A DNA stretch of 64,000 bases from Actinomycetospora sp. NBRC 106375 (GCF_030269665.1 NZ_BSTS01000019.1:60248-124247), one strand, 5' to 3'; positions 23,720-32,995 are shown, numbered from the stretch's first letter. Numbers and translations are program-made. The notes: generated by a model from the letters alone, not told the origin.

Positions 23720-25072
23720 ATGGCCGATGCACGGAACGAGCTGCGGGAACGCGCCGAGGCCGACGGCATCGAGTTCTTCCTGGCGCTGTTCGTCGATCTC
23801 CACGGCAAGCCGTGCGCGAAGGCGGTGCCGTTCTCGTCGTTCGACCTGCTGATGGACGGCGGCGCCGGGTTCGCGGGCTTCGCCGCGGGCGACCTCGGCC
23901 AGTCGCCGGCCGATCCGGACGTGCTCGCCGTGCCCGACCCGGCGTCGTACACCCCGCTGCCCTGGAAGCCGGGCGTCGCGGTGGTGCACTGCGACCCGCA
24001 CGTCGACGGCGCGCCGTGGCCCTACGCGCCGCGCGTGATCCTGCGCCGCGCGCTCGAGGAGCTCTCCGCGAAGCGCGGGTGGGTGTTCAAGACCGGCACC
24101 GAGCTGGAGTACAGCCTGCTGCGCCGCGGGGAGGACGGGACGCTGGGCCCGGCCGACCCGGACGACACCGCGGAGAAGCCCTGCTACGAGGTCAAGGGCC
24201 TGACCCGCATGTGGGACCACCTCTCGACGGTGTCCCGCAACCTCAACGCGCTGGGCTGGGGCAACTACGCCAACGACCACGAGGACGGCAACGGCCAGTT
24301 CGAGAACAACTGGGAGTACGCCGACGCGCTGACCACGGCCGACCGCGCGATCTTCTTCCGCTACATGATCCACATGCTGGCGCACGACGCCGGCTACGTG
24401 GCGACGTTCATGCCCAAGCCGTTGCGTCACATCACCGGCAACGGCATGCACATCCACCAGAGCCTGTGGACCTCGGACGGCCAGGAGCTGTTCGACGACG
24501 GCGCCGACGCGATGGGGCTCTCCCGCCTCGGCTACCACTACCTCGGCGGGCTGATCGAGCACGGCCGCGCGTCGGCCGGGATCATCTGCCCGACCGTCAA
24601 CTCCTACAAGCGCATCGGGGTGGGCGCCCCGACCTCCGGGTCGACCTGGGCGCCGGCCTACGTCGCGTACGGCGGCAACAACCGGTCGGTCATGCTGCGC
24701 ATCCCCGAGGGCGGGCGCATCGAGCACCGCGGGGTCGACGGCTCGGCCAACCCCTACCTCGCCGCCACCGTGCTGCTCGCGTCCGGCCTCGACGGCATCG
24801 ACCGGGAGATCGACCCGGGCTCGCGCACCGACGACAACCTCTTCACGGTGCACACCGACGAGGTCCGCGCCCGCGGCATCGAGCACCTCCCGAAGACGCT
24901 GGACCGCGCTGTGGAGGAGCTCGTCGCCGACGACGTCCTGCGCGCCGCGCTCGGCAAGACCTCCGGCGGCGACTTCGTGGACTACTTCGCCGCGGTCAAG
25001 CAGCAGGAGTTCGACGACTACCACGCGGCGGTCTCGGACTGGGAGGTCCGGCGCTACCTGACGCAGGCCTGA
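23720..25072 (+). CDS. gmaS: Gamma-glutamylmethylamide synthetase / type III glutamine synthetase
   Basis: A 450-residue glutamine-synthetase-superfamily ligase of the GmaS/GlnT type. It would join glutamate and methylamine with ATP to gamma-glutamylmethylamide, the first step of the N-methylglutamate pathway. Seen are the metal-site segment TGTELEYSLL, GNYANDHEDGNGQFENNW, the catalytic HITGNGMHIHQSLW, and NNRSVMLRIPEGGRIEHRGV with the ATP/glutamate Arg residues. Order and spacing match the family. It starts an operon with four dehydrogenase subunits 10 bases downstream and purU at the end. Ordinary glutamine synthesis is the alternative, less likely in this context. Confidence 0.85.
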   Translation: MADARNELRERAEADGIEFFLALFVDLHGKPCAKAVPFSSFDLLMDGGAGFAGFAAGDLGQSPADPDVLAVPDPASYTPLPWKPGVAVVHCDPHVDGAPWPYAPRVILRRALEELSAKRGWVFKTGTELEYSLLRRGEDGTLGPADPDDTAEKPCYEVKGLTRMWDHLSTVSRNLNALGWGNYANDHEDGNGQFENNWEYADALTTADRAIFFRYMIHMLAHDAGYVATFMPKPLRHITGNGMHIHQSLWTSDGQELFDDGADAMGLSRLGYHYLGGLIEHGRASAGIICPTVNSYKRIGVGAPTSGSTWAPAYVAYGGNNRSVMLRIPEGGRIEHRGVDGSANPYLAATVLLASGLDGIDREIDPGSRTDDNLFTVHTDEVRARGIEHLPKTLDRAVEELVADDVLRAALGKTSGGDFVDYFAAVKQQEFDDYHAAVSDWEVRRYLTQA

Positions 25073-25082
25073 GGAGATCCGG

Positions 25083-26366
25083 TTGAGCGGCGGCAACGGA
25101 AACGGACGTCCCGAGAAGCTCCGCGGCTACTCGGCGTGGAGCCTGCTGCGGCGGGGTCTGACGCACGAGGACTGGCCGCGCGCCTGGCGCGAGCACGAGC
25201 TGCGGTCGAGCTACGACGCGGTGATCATCGGCGGCGGGGTGCACGGCCTCGCCACGGCCTACTACCTGGCCCGCGACCACGGCATGCGCAACATCGCGGT
25301 GTTGGAGAAGGCCTACGTCGGGGGCGGCGGGTCGGGGCGCAACACCGCGATCCTGCGCTCGAACTACCTCACGCCCGAGGGCGTGCGGTTCTACGACCGG
25401 TCGGTGAAGCTCTACGAGCACCTCGCCGCGGACCTGAACTTCAACGTCATGTTCTCCCAGCGGGGGCACCTGACGCTGGCGCACAACGACGCCTCGCTGC
25501 GCACGATGCACTGGCGCACCGAGGTCAACAAGCTGCAGGACGTCGACTCCGAGGTGATCGGGCCGGACCGGATCGCCGAGCTGGTGCCCTACCTCGACGT
25601 CTCCGACGAGACCCGCTACCCGATCCTCGGCGCGCTGTACCACCCGCCCGGCGGGATCGTCCGCCACGACGCCGTCGTCTGGGGCTACGCGCGCGGCGCC
25701 GACGTGCACGGGGCGCACATCCACCAGCAGACCGAGGTCACCGGGATCGACGTGTCCGGCGGGCGGGTCACGGGGGTGCAGACGAACCGCGGGCGGATCG
25801 CGACGCCGGTGGTGCTCAACGCGACCGCGGGCTGGTCGTCGCTGATCTCGGACATGGCCGGGGTGGCGATGCCGGTGCAGACCTCGCCGCTGCAGGCCGC
25901 GGTCACCGAGCCGGTGCGCCCGTTCCTCGACACCGTGGTGGTGTCGGGGACGCTGCACGTCTACGTCTCCCAGACCGACCGCGGCGAGCTGGTGTTCGGC
26001 GCGAGCGTCGACCCGTTCGCCTCGTACTCGATGCGGGGGTCGCTCGAGTTCACCGAGGGCATCGCCGGGCACGTGCTCGAGCTGATGCCCGCCCTGCACC
26101 GGATGCGCCTGCTGCGCCAGTGGTCCGGGCTGTGCGACATGACCCCGGACTACTCGCCGATCATGGGCCCGACCCCGGTGGAGGGCTTCTACGTCGACGT
26201 CGGCTGGGGCACCTACGGGTTCAAGGCCGGACCGGTGTCCGGCGAGGCCATGGCCGCGTGCCTGGCCACCGGCAAGCCCCCCGAGATCATCTCGTCGTTC
26301 GGGCTCGACCGCTTCCTCTCGGGCCGGCTGGTGGGCGAGAAGGGCGCCGCCGCCGTCGGCCACTAG
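25083..26366 (+). CDS. mgdA: N-methylglutamate dehydrogenase / sarcosine oxidase beta-type subunit
   Basis: A 427-residue FAD-dependent amine oxidoreductase, the beta-type (SoxB) subunit. The dinucleotide fold VIIGGGVHGLATAYYLA is near residue 46, followed by VLEKAYVGGGGSGRN and ILRSNYLTPEG. The C-terminal FAD site is GPTPVEGFYVDVGWGTYGFK. It oxidises the N-methyl C-N bond. The start is a TTG at 25083, 10 bases after gmaS, with GAGGAG upstream; the first 35 residues (SAWSLLRRGLTHEDWPRAW) match the family, supporting it. It is co-transcribed with the delta, alpha and gamma subunit genes. True sarcosine oxidase is the alternative. Confidence 0.88.
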   Translation: MSGGNGNGRPEKLRGYSAWSLLRRGLTHEDWPRAWREHELRSSYDAVIIGGGVHGLATAYYLARDHGMRNIAVLEKAYVGGGGSGRNTAILRSNYLTPEGVRFYDRSVKLYEHLAADLNFNVMFSQRGHLTLAHNDASLRTMHWRTEVNKLQDVDSEVIGPDRIAELVPYLDVSDETRYPILGALYHPPGGIVRHDAVVWGYARGADVHGAHIHQQTEVTGIDVSGGRVTGVQTNRGRIATPVVLNATAGWSSLISDMAGVAMPVQTSPLQAAVTEPVRPFLDTVVVSGTLHVYVSQTDRGELVFGASVDPFASYSMRGSLEFTEGIAGHVLELMPALHRMRLLRQWSGLCDMTPDYSPIMGPTPVEGFYVDVGWGTYGFKAGPVSGEAMAACLATGKPPEIISSFGLDRFLSGRLVGEKGAAAVGH

Positions 26367-26419
26367 CCACCTCCAGGCACCTCCCCTCTCGCGTCTTCCC
26401 TGATGAGGCGATCACCGTG

Positions 26420-26695
26420 ATGCTGCTCCCCTGCCCCTGGTGCGGGCCCCGCAACGCCACCGAGTTCCGCTTCGGCGGCGAGGCCGGCCGGCGGCCCGAC
26501 CCCGCCTCCGCGTCGCCGGAGGAGTGGCGGCGCTACCTGTACTTCCACACCAACCCCGCCGGCTGGTCGACCGAGACCTGGTACCACGGCGCGGGCTGCC
26601 GCCGGTTCCTCACCGTCGAGCGGCACACGGTGACCCACGAGGTCCGCGCGGCGCGGGACACGGCCACCGGCACCACCGGGGAGGGCATCTCCTGA
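26420..26695 (+). CDS. mgdB: N-methylglutamate dehydrogenase / sarcosine oxidase delta-type subunit
   Basis: A 91-residue SoxD-type subunit, the small zinc-binding member of heterotetrameric sarcosine oxidases. LPCPWCGPRNATEF supplies two Cys ligands near the N terminus, and WYHGAGCRRFLTVER supplies the His and third Cys. The stretch EEWRRYLYFHTNPAG is typical of the family. I chose ATG 26420; GTG 26417 is equally possible. The stop shares a base with the alpha-subunit start (TGATG). Confidence 0.88.
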   Translation: MLLPCPWCGPRNATEFRFGGEAGRRPDPASASPEEWRRYLYFHTNPAGWSTETWYHGAGCRRFLTVERHTVTHEVRAARDTATGTTGEGIS

Positions 26696-29529
26696 TGAGC
26701 ATCCTGCCGACGACGCGGCGCACCGCGACCCCGACCTCGCAGCGCCTGGGACACCGCGCGGGCGAGGTGATCGACCGGTCCCGGACCGTGTCGTTCACCT
26801 GGAACGGGCGGCCGCTGTCCGGGCACCCGGGCGACACGATCGCCTCGGCGCTGGCGGCGGCGGGCGAGCGCGTGCTCTCGCGCAGCTACAAGTACCACCG
26901 CCCGCGGGGGCTGCTGACCGCCGACTACCTCGACCCGGGCGCGTTCTTCCAGGTCGGCGACGAGCCGAACGTGCGCGGCGCGCACCGGCTGCTCGAGGCC
27001 GGCATGGCGGTGTCGTCGCAGAACACCTGGCCCTCGCTGCGCTTTGACCTCAAGGCGGCGAACGGGCTGGCCGGGCGGTTCCTGGCGACCGGCTTCTACT
27101 ACAAGACCTTCATCAAGCCCGAGCCGTTGTGGCCGCTCTACGAGAAGGTCCTGCGCACCTTCGTGCACGCCGGCGCGATCACCCCGGACCCCGGCGCCGC
27201 GTACTACGACAAGCGCCACGCCCACCCCGACGTCGTGGTCGCCGGCGGCGGCCCGGCCGGGATGGCCGCCGCCGTCGCCGCGGCCCGTGCCGGGGCGTCG
27301 GTGATGCTGGTCGAGGAGGACCACCAGCTCGGCGGGCACCTGCGCTGGGGCGACGGCGCCGCGCTCGCCCGCCTGCGCGCGCTGCGCGCCCAGGTCGCGG
27401 CGCAGCCGGGCATCGAGGTGCTCACCGACGCCGTGGTGACCGGCCGCTTCGACGACAACTGGATCCCGATCGTGGCGCGCAGCCTGCCCGGGATCACCGA
27501 GCGCCTGGTCAAGGCCCGCGCGGCCGTGCTGGTGGTGGCGCCGGGCCTGATCGAGCGTCCCTACGTCTTCGCCGGCAACGACCTGCCCGGGGTGATGCTG
27601 TCGACCGCGGCCCGCCGGCTGGTCAACCTCTACGCCGTGCGCCCCGGCTCGCGCGCGGTGGTGATGTCGGCGAACCCCGAGGGCGACGCCGCCGTCGCCG
27701 ACCTCGAGGCGGCCGGCGTCGAGGTGGCCGCGGTCCTCGACGCCCGCCGGCAGCAGGGGGTCGCGCGCGCGCACGGCCGGGGCGGACTGCGGGCGGTCGA
27801 GACCACCGACGGCCGCCGCATCGAGGCCGACCTGCTGGTCACCGCGACCGGCTGGACCGCGCCGACGTCGCTGCTCAACCAGTCCGGCGACCGCCCGGTC
27901 TACGACCAGGCCGCCGCGCGCTTCGTGCCCGACCCCGACCGGATGCCCGCGAACGTCCTCGCCGCCGGCGGCATCGTCGGCGACGGCACCGTCGACCAGC
28001 TCGTCGAGCAGGCCGACGCCGTGGGGCGCGAGGCGGCCCGCCGCGCGACCGGGGGGTCCGCCGCAGGCACCGTGCCCGGACTGCGGCCCGCCCCCCACCC
28101 CGAGCTGTTCGCCGCGGGCACCGGGGGGTTCGTCGACCTCTGCGAGGACGTCTCGGCCAAGGACATCACCACCGCAGTGGCCGAGGGCTACGACTCGGTG
28201 GAGCTGGCCAAGCGCTACACCACGGTCACCATGGGCCCCACCCAGGGCAAGCTCGAGACCGTCAACGCGGTCGCCCTGGTCGCGCACGCCACCGGTCGCA
28301 GCATCGCCGAGACCGGCACCACCACCTGGCGCCCCGTCTACGCGCCGGTGACCCTGGGCGCGCTGGCCGGGCGGCCCCGCGAACCGGTCCGCTACTCGCC
28401 GATGCAGCCCTGGCACGAGCGCCACGGCGCGACGCCGCTGGTGGCCGGGCAGTGGATCCGCCCCGAGCACTACGGCGACCCGGCCGCCGAGGTCACCGCC
28501 GTGCGCACCGCGGTCGGGATCATCGACGTCACCCCGATCGGCAAGCTCGACCTGCGCGGCCCCGACGTCGCGGAGCTGCTCAACCTGCTCTACGTCAACA
28601 AGTGGTCGAAGCTCGGCGTCGGGCGCGTGCGCTACGGGGTCATGTGCGCCGACGACGGCGTCGTCCTCGACGACGGGGTCACCGGCCGCCTCGGCGAGGA
28701 CCACTACCTGATGTCGACCACGAGCTCCGGCGCCGCGACGGTGTGGGAGTGGGTCGAGAACTGGCTGCAGACCGCCCACCCCGAGTGGCAGGTGCACGTC
28801 ACCCCGGTCACCACCGCCTACGCCAGCATCAACATCGCCGGACCGCGGTCCCGGGACCTGCTGTCCCGGCTCACCGACCCCGAAGACGTCGACCTCTCCG
28901 CCGACGCCTTCGGCTACATGAACGTGCGCACCGGCACCGTCGCCGGCGTCGCCGACTGCGTGCTGTGGCGCATCGGCTTCACCGGCGAGCTCTCCTACGA
29001 GATCCACGTGCCCGCGTCCTACGGGCTGCACGCGTGGGAGCGGCTCGTGGCCGAGGGCGCCGACCTCGGCGTGCGTCCCTTCGGCGTCGAGGCCCAGCGC
29101 ATCCTGCGCCTCGAGAAGGGCCACGCCATCGTCGCCCAGGACACCGACGGGCTCACCCAGGGCTTCAGCGCCGCCCTCGACGGCCTGATCAAGCTCGACA
29201 AGGACGACTTCGTCGGGCTCCCCGAGCTGCGCTGGCAGCAGGGCCGCGACAGCCACCCCCGCCTGGTCGGGCTGCAGCCGCTCGACGGGACGGTCGTGCC
29301 CCCCGAGGCCAGCCAGATCCTCCGCACCGACGGGAGCATCGCCGGTCGGGTGACCTCCAGCCGGATGTCCCCGACGCTCGGGCGCGCGATCGGCCTGGCG
29401 CAGATCGACCCCGAGCTCGCCGAGGTCGGCACCCGCGTCACCGTGCGCCTGCCCGACGGGCGCGACGTCGCCGCCGAGGTGACCGGCCTCGTCCACGTCG
29501 ACCCCGAAGGAGAGCGCCAGCGTGTCTAG
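26695..29529 (+). CDS. mgdC: N-methylglutamate dehydrogenase / sarcosine oxidase alpha-type subunit
   Basis: A 944-residue SoxA-type subunit. An N-terminal 2Fe-2S-like region (WNGRPLSGHPGDTIASALAA) is followed by an NAD/FAD-binding fold (VVVAGGGPAGMAAAVAAARA near residue 180). A GcvT-like folate-binding half starts at about residue 560 and includes DLRGPDVAELLNLLYVN and GFTGELSYEIHVPASYG. Tetrahydrofolate bound there traps the formaldehyde-level carbon as methylene-THF. The start was set at the ATG overlapping the delta stop, because upstream sequence is the delta gene in another frame. It overlaps the gamma gene by 8 bases. Confidence 0.9.
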   Translation: MSILPTTRRTATPTSQRLGHRAGEVIDRSRTVSFTWNGRPLSGHPGDTIASALAAAGERVLSRSYKYHRPRGLLTADYLDPGAFFQVGDEPNVRGAHRLLEAGMAVSSQNTWPSLRFDLKAANGLAGRFLATGFYYKTFIKPEPLWPLYEKVLRTFVHAGAITPDPGAAYYDKRHAHPDVVVAGGGPAGMAAAVAAARAGASVMLVEEDHQLGGHLRWGDGAALARLRALRAQVAAQPGIEVLTDAVVTGRFDDNWIPIVARSLPGITERLVKARAAVLVVAPGLIERPYVFAGNDLPGVMLSTAARRLVNLYAVRPGSRAVVMSANPEGDAAVADLEAAGVEVAAVLDARRQQGVARAHGRGGLRAVETTDGRRIEADLLVTATGWTAPTSLLNQSGDRPVYDQAAARFVPDPDRMPANVLAAGGIVGDGTVDQLVEQADAVGREAARRATGGSAAGTVPGLRPAPHPELFAAGTGGFVDLCEDVSAKDITTAVAEGYDSVELAKRYTTVTMGPTQGKLETVNAVALVAHATGRSIAETGTTTWRPVYAPVTLGALAGRPREPVRYSPMQPWHERHGATPLVAGQWIRPEHYGDPAAEVTAVRTAVGIIDVTPIGKLDLRGPDVAELLNLLYVNKWSKLGVGRVRYGVMCADDGVVLDDGVTGRLGEDHYLMSTTSSGAATVWEWVENWLQTAHPEWQVHVTPVTTAYASINIAGPRSRDLLSRLTDPEDVDLSADAFGYMNVRTGTVAGVADCVLWRIGFTGELSYEIHVPASYGLHAWERLVAEGADLGVRPFGVEAQRILRLEKGHAIVAQDTDGLTQGFSAALDGLIKLDKDDFVGLPELRWQQGRDSHPRLVGLQPLDGTVVPPEASQILRTDGSIAGRVTSSRMSPTLGRAIGLAQIDPELAEVGTRVTVRLPDGRDVAAEVTGLVHVDPEGERQRV

Positions 29530-30190
29530 TCCCCTTGCTCGCAGCCCGATCCCGCCGGGACCCGCGACCGAGCGCGACGGCTGGGAGGTCGACGCGCGCG
29601 TGCCCGGCGGCCCGCTGACCCTCTCCGACGAGACGCCGCTCGCGAAGGTCCACGTGCGCGCGCCCTTCGACGGGGCGAGCCGCGCGGCCCTGGGTGTGGG
29701 TTTCCGGCGCACCCGCCGCGCCGACCTCGGCGCCGGGGAGGTGCTGGTCGTCGGCTCCGGGCCCGGCGAGTGGCTCGTCCTGGGTGCCCCCGGGACGGCC
29801 GGCGCGCTGCGGGCGGCGGTCGAGCAGCGGCTGGCCGGCACCGGGGAGTTCACCTCGGTCCTCGACCTCACCCACGGGCGGGCCCTGGTACGCCTCCACG
29901 GCGCCGCGGCACCGGCGGTGCTCGCCGGCGTCTGCGCGATCGACCTCGCCGACGCCGTCACCCCGGACGGGTCGGCGTTCCGCACCTCGGTCGCCGGGGT
30001 GGTCACCGACGTCGTGCGTGACGACCTCGGCGGCACGCAGCGCAGCGGAGCTGCCGCGTCGGACAATGGCGGGGTGCGCTCCTACCTCCTGCACTGCGAG
30101 CGGTCCTCCGGCCGCTACCTGGCCGACGCCCTCCTCGACGCCGGCCGGCTCTCCGGTCTCGCGATGACCGGCTTCCGGGGGCTCGCGTGA
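29522..30190 (+). CDS. mgdD: N-methylglutamate dehydrogenase / sarcosine oxidase gamma-type subunit
   Basis: A 222-residue SoxG-type subunit, structurally related to the GcvT fold. VLVVGSGPGEWLVLGAPGTA, TSVLDLTHGRALVRLHGAAA and SYLLHCERSSGRYLADALLD are the recognisable core. The GTG at 29522 lies 8 bases inside the alpha gene, and its stop overlaps the purU start (GTGA). A stretch near residue 170 (GGTQRSGAAASDNGG) looks like a small insertion compared with the compact core. Confidence 0.85.
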   Translation: MSSPLARSPIPPGPATERDGWEVDARVPGGPLTLSDETPLAKVHVRAPFDGASRAALGVGFRRTRRADLGAGEVLVVGSGPGEWLVLGAPGTAGALRAAVEQRLAGTGEFTSVLDLTHGRALVRLHGAAAPAVLAGVCAIDLADAVTPDGSAFRTSVAGVVTDVVRDDLGGTQRSGAAASDNGGVRSYLLHCERSSGRYLADALLDAGRLSGLAMTGFRGLA

Positions 30191-31062
30191 CCGCGCCCGA
30201 CTCCCCGGACACCGACCTCGGCCGGCTGCTGGTCTCCTGCCGGGACCGGCCCGGGCTGGTCGCGGCGATCAGCGCGTTCCTGCACGCCCGCGGCGCCAAC
30301 ATCGTGCAGTCCGACCAGGACACCACCGACCCGTCGGGCGGCCTCTTCGTCACGCGGGTCGTGTTCCGCCTGCCCGGGCTCCTGACGCGGCTCGACGAGC
30401 TGACCCGGGAGTTCACCGACGAGGTCGCCACGCCGTTGGAGATCACGTTCCGCCTGCGCGCGGCCGCCCGGCGGACCCGCGTTGCGATCTTCGTCTCGCG
30501 TCTCGACCACTGCCTGCTCGACCTGCTGTGGCGCCACCGCCGCGGCGAGCTCGGGGTGGAGATCGTGCAGGTCGTGTCGAACCATCCCGACCTCGCCGAC
30601 GAGGTCGCCCGCTTCGGCGTGCCGTTCGCCCATGTCCCGGTGACGGCCGAGACCAAGGACGTCGCCGAGAAGCAGCAGATCGAGCTGCTCGCCGGCCGGG
30701 TCGACCTCGTCGTCCTCGCGCGCTACATGCAGATCCTCACCGGCGGGTTCCTCGACGCGCTCGGGGTGCCGGCGATCAACATCCACCACTCGTTCCTGCC
30801 CGCGTTCGTCGGCGCCGCCCCGTACGCGCAGGCGAGGACCCGCGGGGTGAAGATCGTCGGCGCGACGGCCCACTACGTCACCGAGGACCTCGACGAGGGC
30901 CCGATCATCGAGCAGGACGTCGCGCGCATCTCGCACCGCGACACCGTCGTCGACATCACCCGCCGCGGCGCCGACGTCGAGCGCACCGTGCTCGCCCGCG
31001 CCGTCGCCGCGCACTGCGACGACCGCGTCGTGGTCACGGGCGGGACGACGATCGTCTTCTAA
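30187..31062 (+). CDS. purU: Formyltetrahydrofolate deformylase
   Basis: A 291-residue PurU. The N-terminal ACT domain (LVSCRDRPGLVAAISAFLHA...NIVQSDQDT) is followed by the formyltransferase-like hydrolase domain with catalytic Asn/His in INIHHSFLPAF and Asp in YVTEDLDEGPIIEQD. It hydrolyses 10-formyl-THF to formate and THF. As the last gene of the gmaS-mgd operon it would release the N-methyl carbon, after oxidation on folate, as formate and regenerate THF for the dehydrogenase. It converges on and overlaps the next gene by four bases. Confidence 0.93.
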   Translation: MTAPDSPDTDLGRLLVSCRDRPGLVAAISAFLHARGANIVQSDQDTTDPSGGLFVTRVVFRLPGLLTRLDELTREFTDEVATPLEITFRLRAAARRTRVAIFVSRLDHCLLDLLWRHRRGELGVEIVQVVSNHPDLADEVARFGVPFAHVPVTAETKDVAEKQQIELLAGRVDLVVLARYMQILTGGFLDALGVPAINIHHSFLPAFVGAAPYAQARTRGVKIVGATAHYVTEDLDEGPIIEQDVARISHRDTVVDITRRGADVERTVLARAVAAHCDDRVVVTGGTTIVF

Positions 31063-31472
31063 CGGAGCGGTCCGGCAGCCTCGGCGGAGGCGAACCAGCG
31101 CGCGATGTCGTCGGGCGTCGAGTCCGGCCCGCGGTTGAAGACGAAGCGCGCGTGCGGCAGCTCGGCGTGCACGAGGTTGACGATCGCCTCGAAGAGCTGG
31201 GTGTTCGCGGCGACGAGGCGCACCCCCGCACCGATGAGGACGGCGTCGTACGGGGTCGCGCGCACGGCGTCCCGGAGGACGTCGACGGCGGTCGCACCCG
31301 TGTCGATCAGGATGTTGTCGACGGCGAACCCGGCCGCGCGCAGGCCCGCGACGTTGTCGTCGTTCGCGCGGCGCAGGGTCTCCGGCGTCAGGCCCTCGAA
31401 GCGGGCGAAGTCGGGCGAACCGAAGTCGATCACGGCCGGGTCGAGCCCGGTCTGGAGCACGCGGATGGTCAT
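31059..31472 (-). CDS. Conserved protein of unknown function (137 aa) coupled to flavin hydroxylase
   Basis: A 137-residue soluble alpha/beta-looking protein: MTIRVLQTGLDPAVIDFGSP, then LRAAGFAVDNILIDTG, YDAVLIGAGVRL and HARFVFNRGPDSTPDDIARW. The alternating strands and helices with an Asp/Gly turn suggest a small Rossmann-like or flavodoxin-like fold. I recognise no family. The ATG overlaps the stop of the FAD monooxygenase (ATGA), so it is translated with that enzyme and probably works with it. The TAG stop overlaps the end of purU by four bases on the other strand. Confidence 0.75.
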   Translation of the reverse strand: MTIRVLQTGLDPAVIDFGSPDFARFEGLTPETLRRANDDNVAGLRAAGFAVDNILIDTGATAVDVLRDAVRATPYDAVLIGAGVRLVAANTQLFEAIVNLVHAELPHARFVFNRGPDSTPDDIARWFASAEAAGPLR

Positions 31473-32938
31473 CGGAGGGCCTCCCTGCCGCTGGTGCTGC
31501 CGGTGGTCGGTGCGGTCCACGCCGCCAGGGCGCGGCGCCACCCGTCGTCGCCGCGGCGACCCGCCCAGGCGACGTAGCCGTCGGGCCGCACGAGCAGGGC
31601 GGGTCCCGGGTCGGCCCGCTCCGCCTGCACCGGGGTCGTCGTGGCGAGCGCCGGCGTGCCCTGCTCCCGCACGAGCAGGAACCCGCCGTCGCGGAGGCGG
31701 GACGCGACGGTGCCGCCGGTGAGCGGCACGGTCGCGGCGCGCGTGCCCACGAGCGGGTGCTCGCCGCGGCGGCGCGGGTAGCGCAGGCCGACGCCGGAGA
31801 AGCCGCCCGCGACGAGGTCGGCGAACGGGCGCCACCGGAGCAGCCGTCCGCTGACGGCGTTGCGCACGGCCCGCGCCGGGCGGGGGTGCAGGGTGACCGC
31901 GCGCATCATCGCGCCGCTCTGGAACAGCACCCGGCGCCCGATCGGGTGCCGCTCGGCGTGGTAGCTGTCGAGCACCGCGTCGCCGGCCCCGCCGAGGACC
32001 GCGTCGAGCTTCCAGGCGAGGTTCACCGCGTCCTGGATGCCGGTGTTCATCCCCTGTCCGCCCATCGGTGAGTGCACGTGCGCGGCGTCGCCGGCGAGCA
32101 GGACCCGTCCGCGGCGGTAGCGGGCGACCTGGCGCTCCTCGCAGTGGAAGCGGGACCGCCAGCTGACGTCGAGCACCCCGACCTCGCGGCCCAGGGCCCG
32201 GTCGAGCACCGCGCCGACCTCGGCGTCGTCGACCGGGGCGTCGTCGGGCAGCTGCCGGCGGCGGTCCCAGGTCATCGACCGGTACCAGCCGTCGCCGTAG
32301 GGCGCGAGGAACCCGAACGCGTCCGGGGTGCTGCCCAGGGTCAGGCCGGGCCCGGTCGGCGGGTGCGCGAGCCGGACGTCGGCGAGCACCACCGACGACA
32401 GCACCGCGCGGCCCGGGAAGTCGACGCCGAGCAGTCCGCGCACCGTGCTGTGCGCGCCGTCGGCGGCGACGACGTACGACGCGCGCCAGGTCGTCGCCTC
32501 GTCCCCCGCCCGCGCCGTCACGGTCACCCCGTCCGCGTCCTGCGCGAGGTCGACGACCTCCCGGCCCCGCACGATCGTCGCGCCGGCCTCCCGGGCGCGG
32601 TCCTCGAGCAGCCGGTCGACGGTCGTCTGGGGCGTGACGAGCACGCCCGCGTACGGGGAGTCGAGGTCCGCGAGCCGCACGGCCGCCCCGGGCCACAGGT
32701 CGACCCGCGGGACGAGGTCGCCGTGGTCGAGCAGCCGGGCGGTGACGCTGCGCCCGCCGACCGTGCGGCTGTCGAGCACCTCGAGGGTGCGGGCCATGAC
32801 GGCGAACGCGCGGCTCGCCGGGTTGCGCTGCGACCACCGGTCGAGCACCACGACCGACCGCCCCGCCCGCGCCAGGTCCCCCGCGGCCGTCATCCCCGTC
32901 GGGCCGCCGCCGACCACCACGACGTCGATCACGTCCAT
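31469..32938 (-). CDS. FAD-dependent aromatic hydroxylase (PHBH family)
   Basis: A 489-residue class A flavoprotein monooxygenase. VVVVGGGPTGMTAAGDLARA at the N terminus binds ADP. YVVAADGAHSTVRGLLGVDF is the DG motif for FAD/NADPH, and VLLAGDAAHVHSPMGGQGMN is the GD motif for the FAD ribityl chain. A C-terminal thioredoxin-like tail follows. Members hydroxylate phenols or polyketide rings; the substrate is not readable. It is followed by a coupled 137-residue gene and is divergent from a TetR regulator, with two operator copies in the gap (32952-33015). Confidence 0.9.
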   Translation of the reverse strand: MDVIDVVVVGGGPTGMTAAGDLARAGRSVVVLDRWSQRNPASRAFAVMARTLEVLDSRTVGGRSVTARLLDHGDLVPRVDLWPGAAVRLADLDSPYAGVLVTPQTTVDRLLEDRAREAGATIVRGREVVDLAQDADGVTVTARAGDEATTWRASYVVAADGAHSTVRGLLGVDFPGRAVLSSVVLADVRLAHPPTGPGLTLGSTPDAFGFLAPYGDGWYRSMTWDRRRQLPDDAPVDDAEVGAVLDRALGREVGVLDVSWRSRFHCEERQVARYRRGRVLLAGDAAHVHSPMGGQGMNTGIQDAVNLAWKLDAVLGGAGDAVLDSYHAERHPIGRRVLFQSGAMMRAVTLHPRPARAVRNAVSGRLLRWRPFADLVAGGFSGVGLRYPRRRGEHPLVGTRAATVPLTGGTVASRLRDGGFLLVREQGTPALATTTPVQAERADPGPALLVRPDGYVAWAGRRGDDGWRRALAAWTAPTTGSTSGREALR

Positions 32939-32951
32939 GGCCTCTCCCTCT

Positions 32952-32971
32952 CGGTCAACGCTTGTTGACTT
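32952..32971. promoter_or_regulatory. TetR operator copy 1
   Basis: GTCAAC-GCTT-GTTGAC (32954-32969) is a perfect inverted repeat. On the reverse strand the 20-bp unit reads AAGTCAACAAGCGTTGACCG, closely matching copy 2 at 32996-33015. It lies 14 bases before the hydroxylase start codon. Confidence 0.65.
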
Positions 32972-32995
32972 CGACCGTAGGCGCGTCGGACCGGC

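Noticed and set aside
26533..30066. 1177-residue frame on the minus strand
   Set aside because: Antisense shadow of the mgdB-mgdC-mgdD genes, produced by high G+C; no family motifs.
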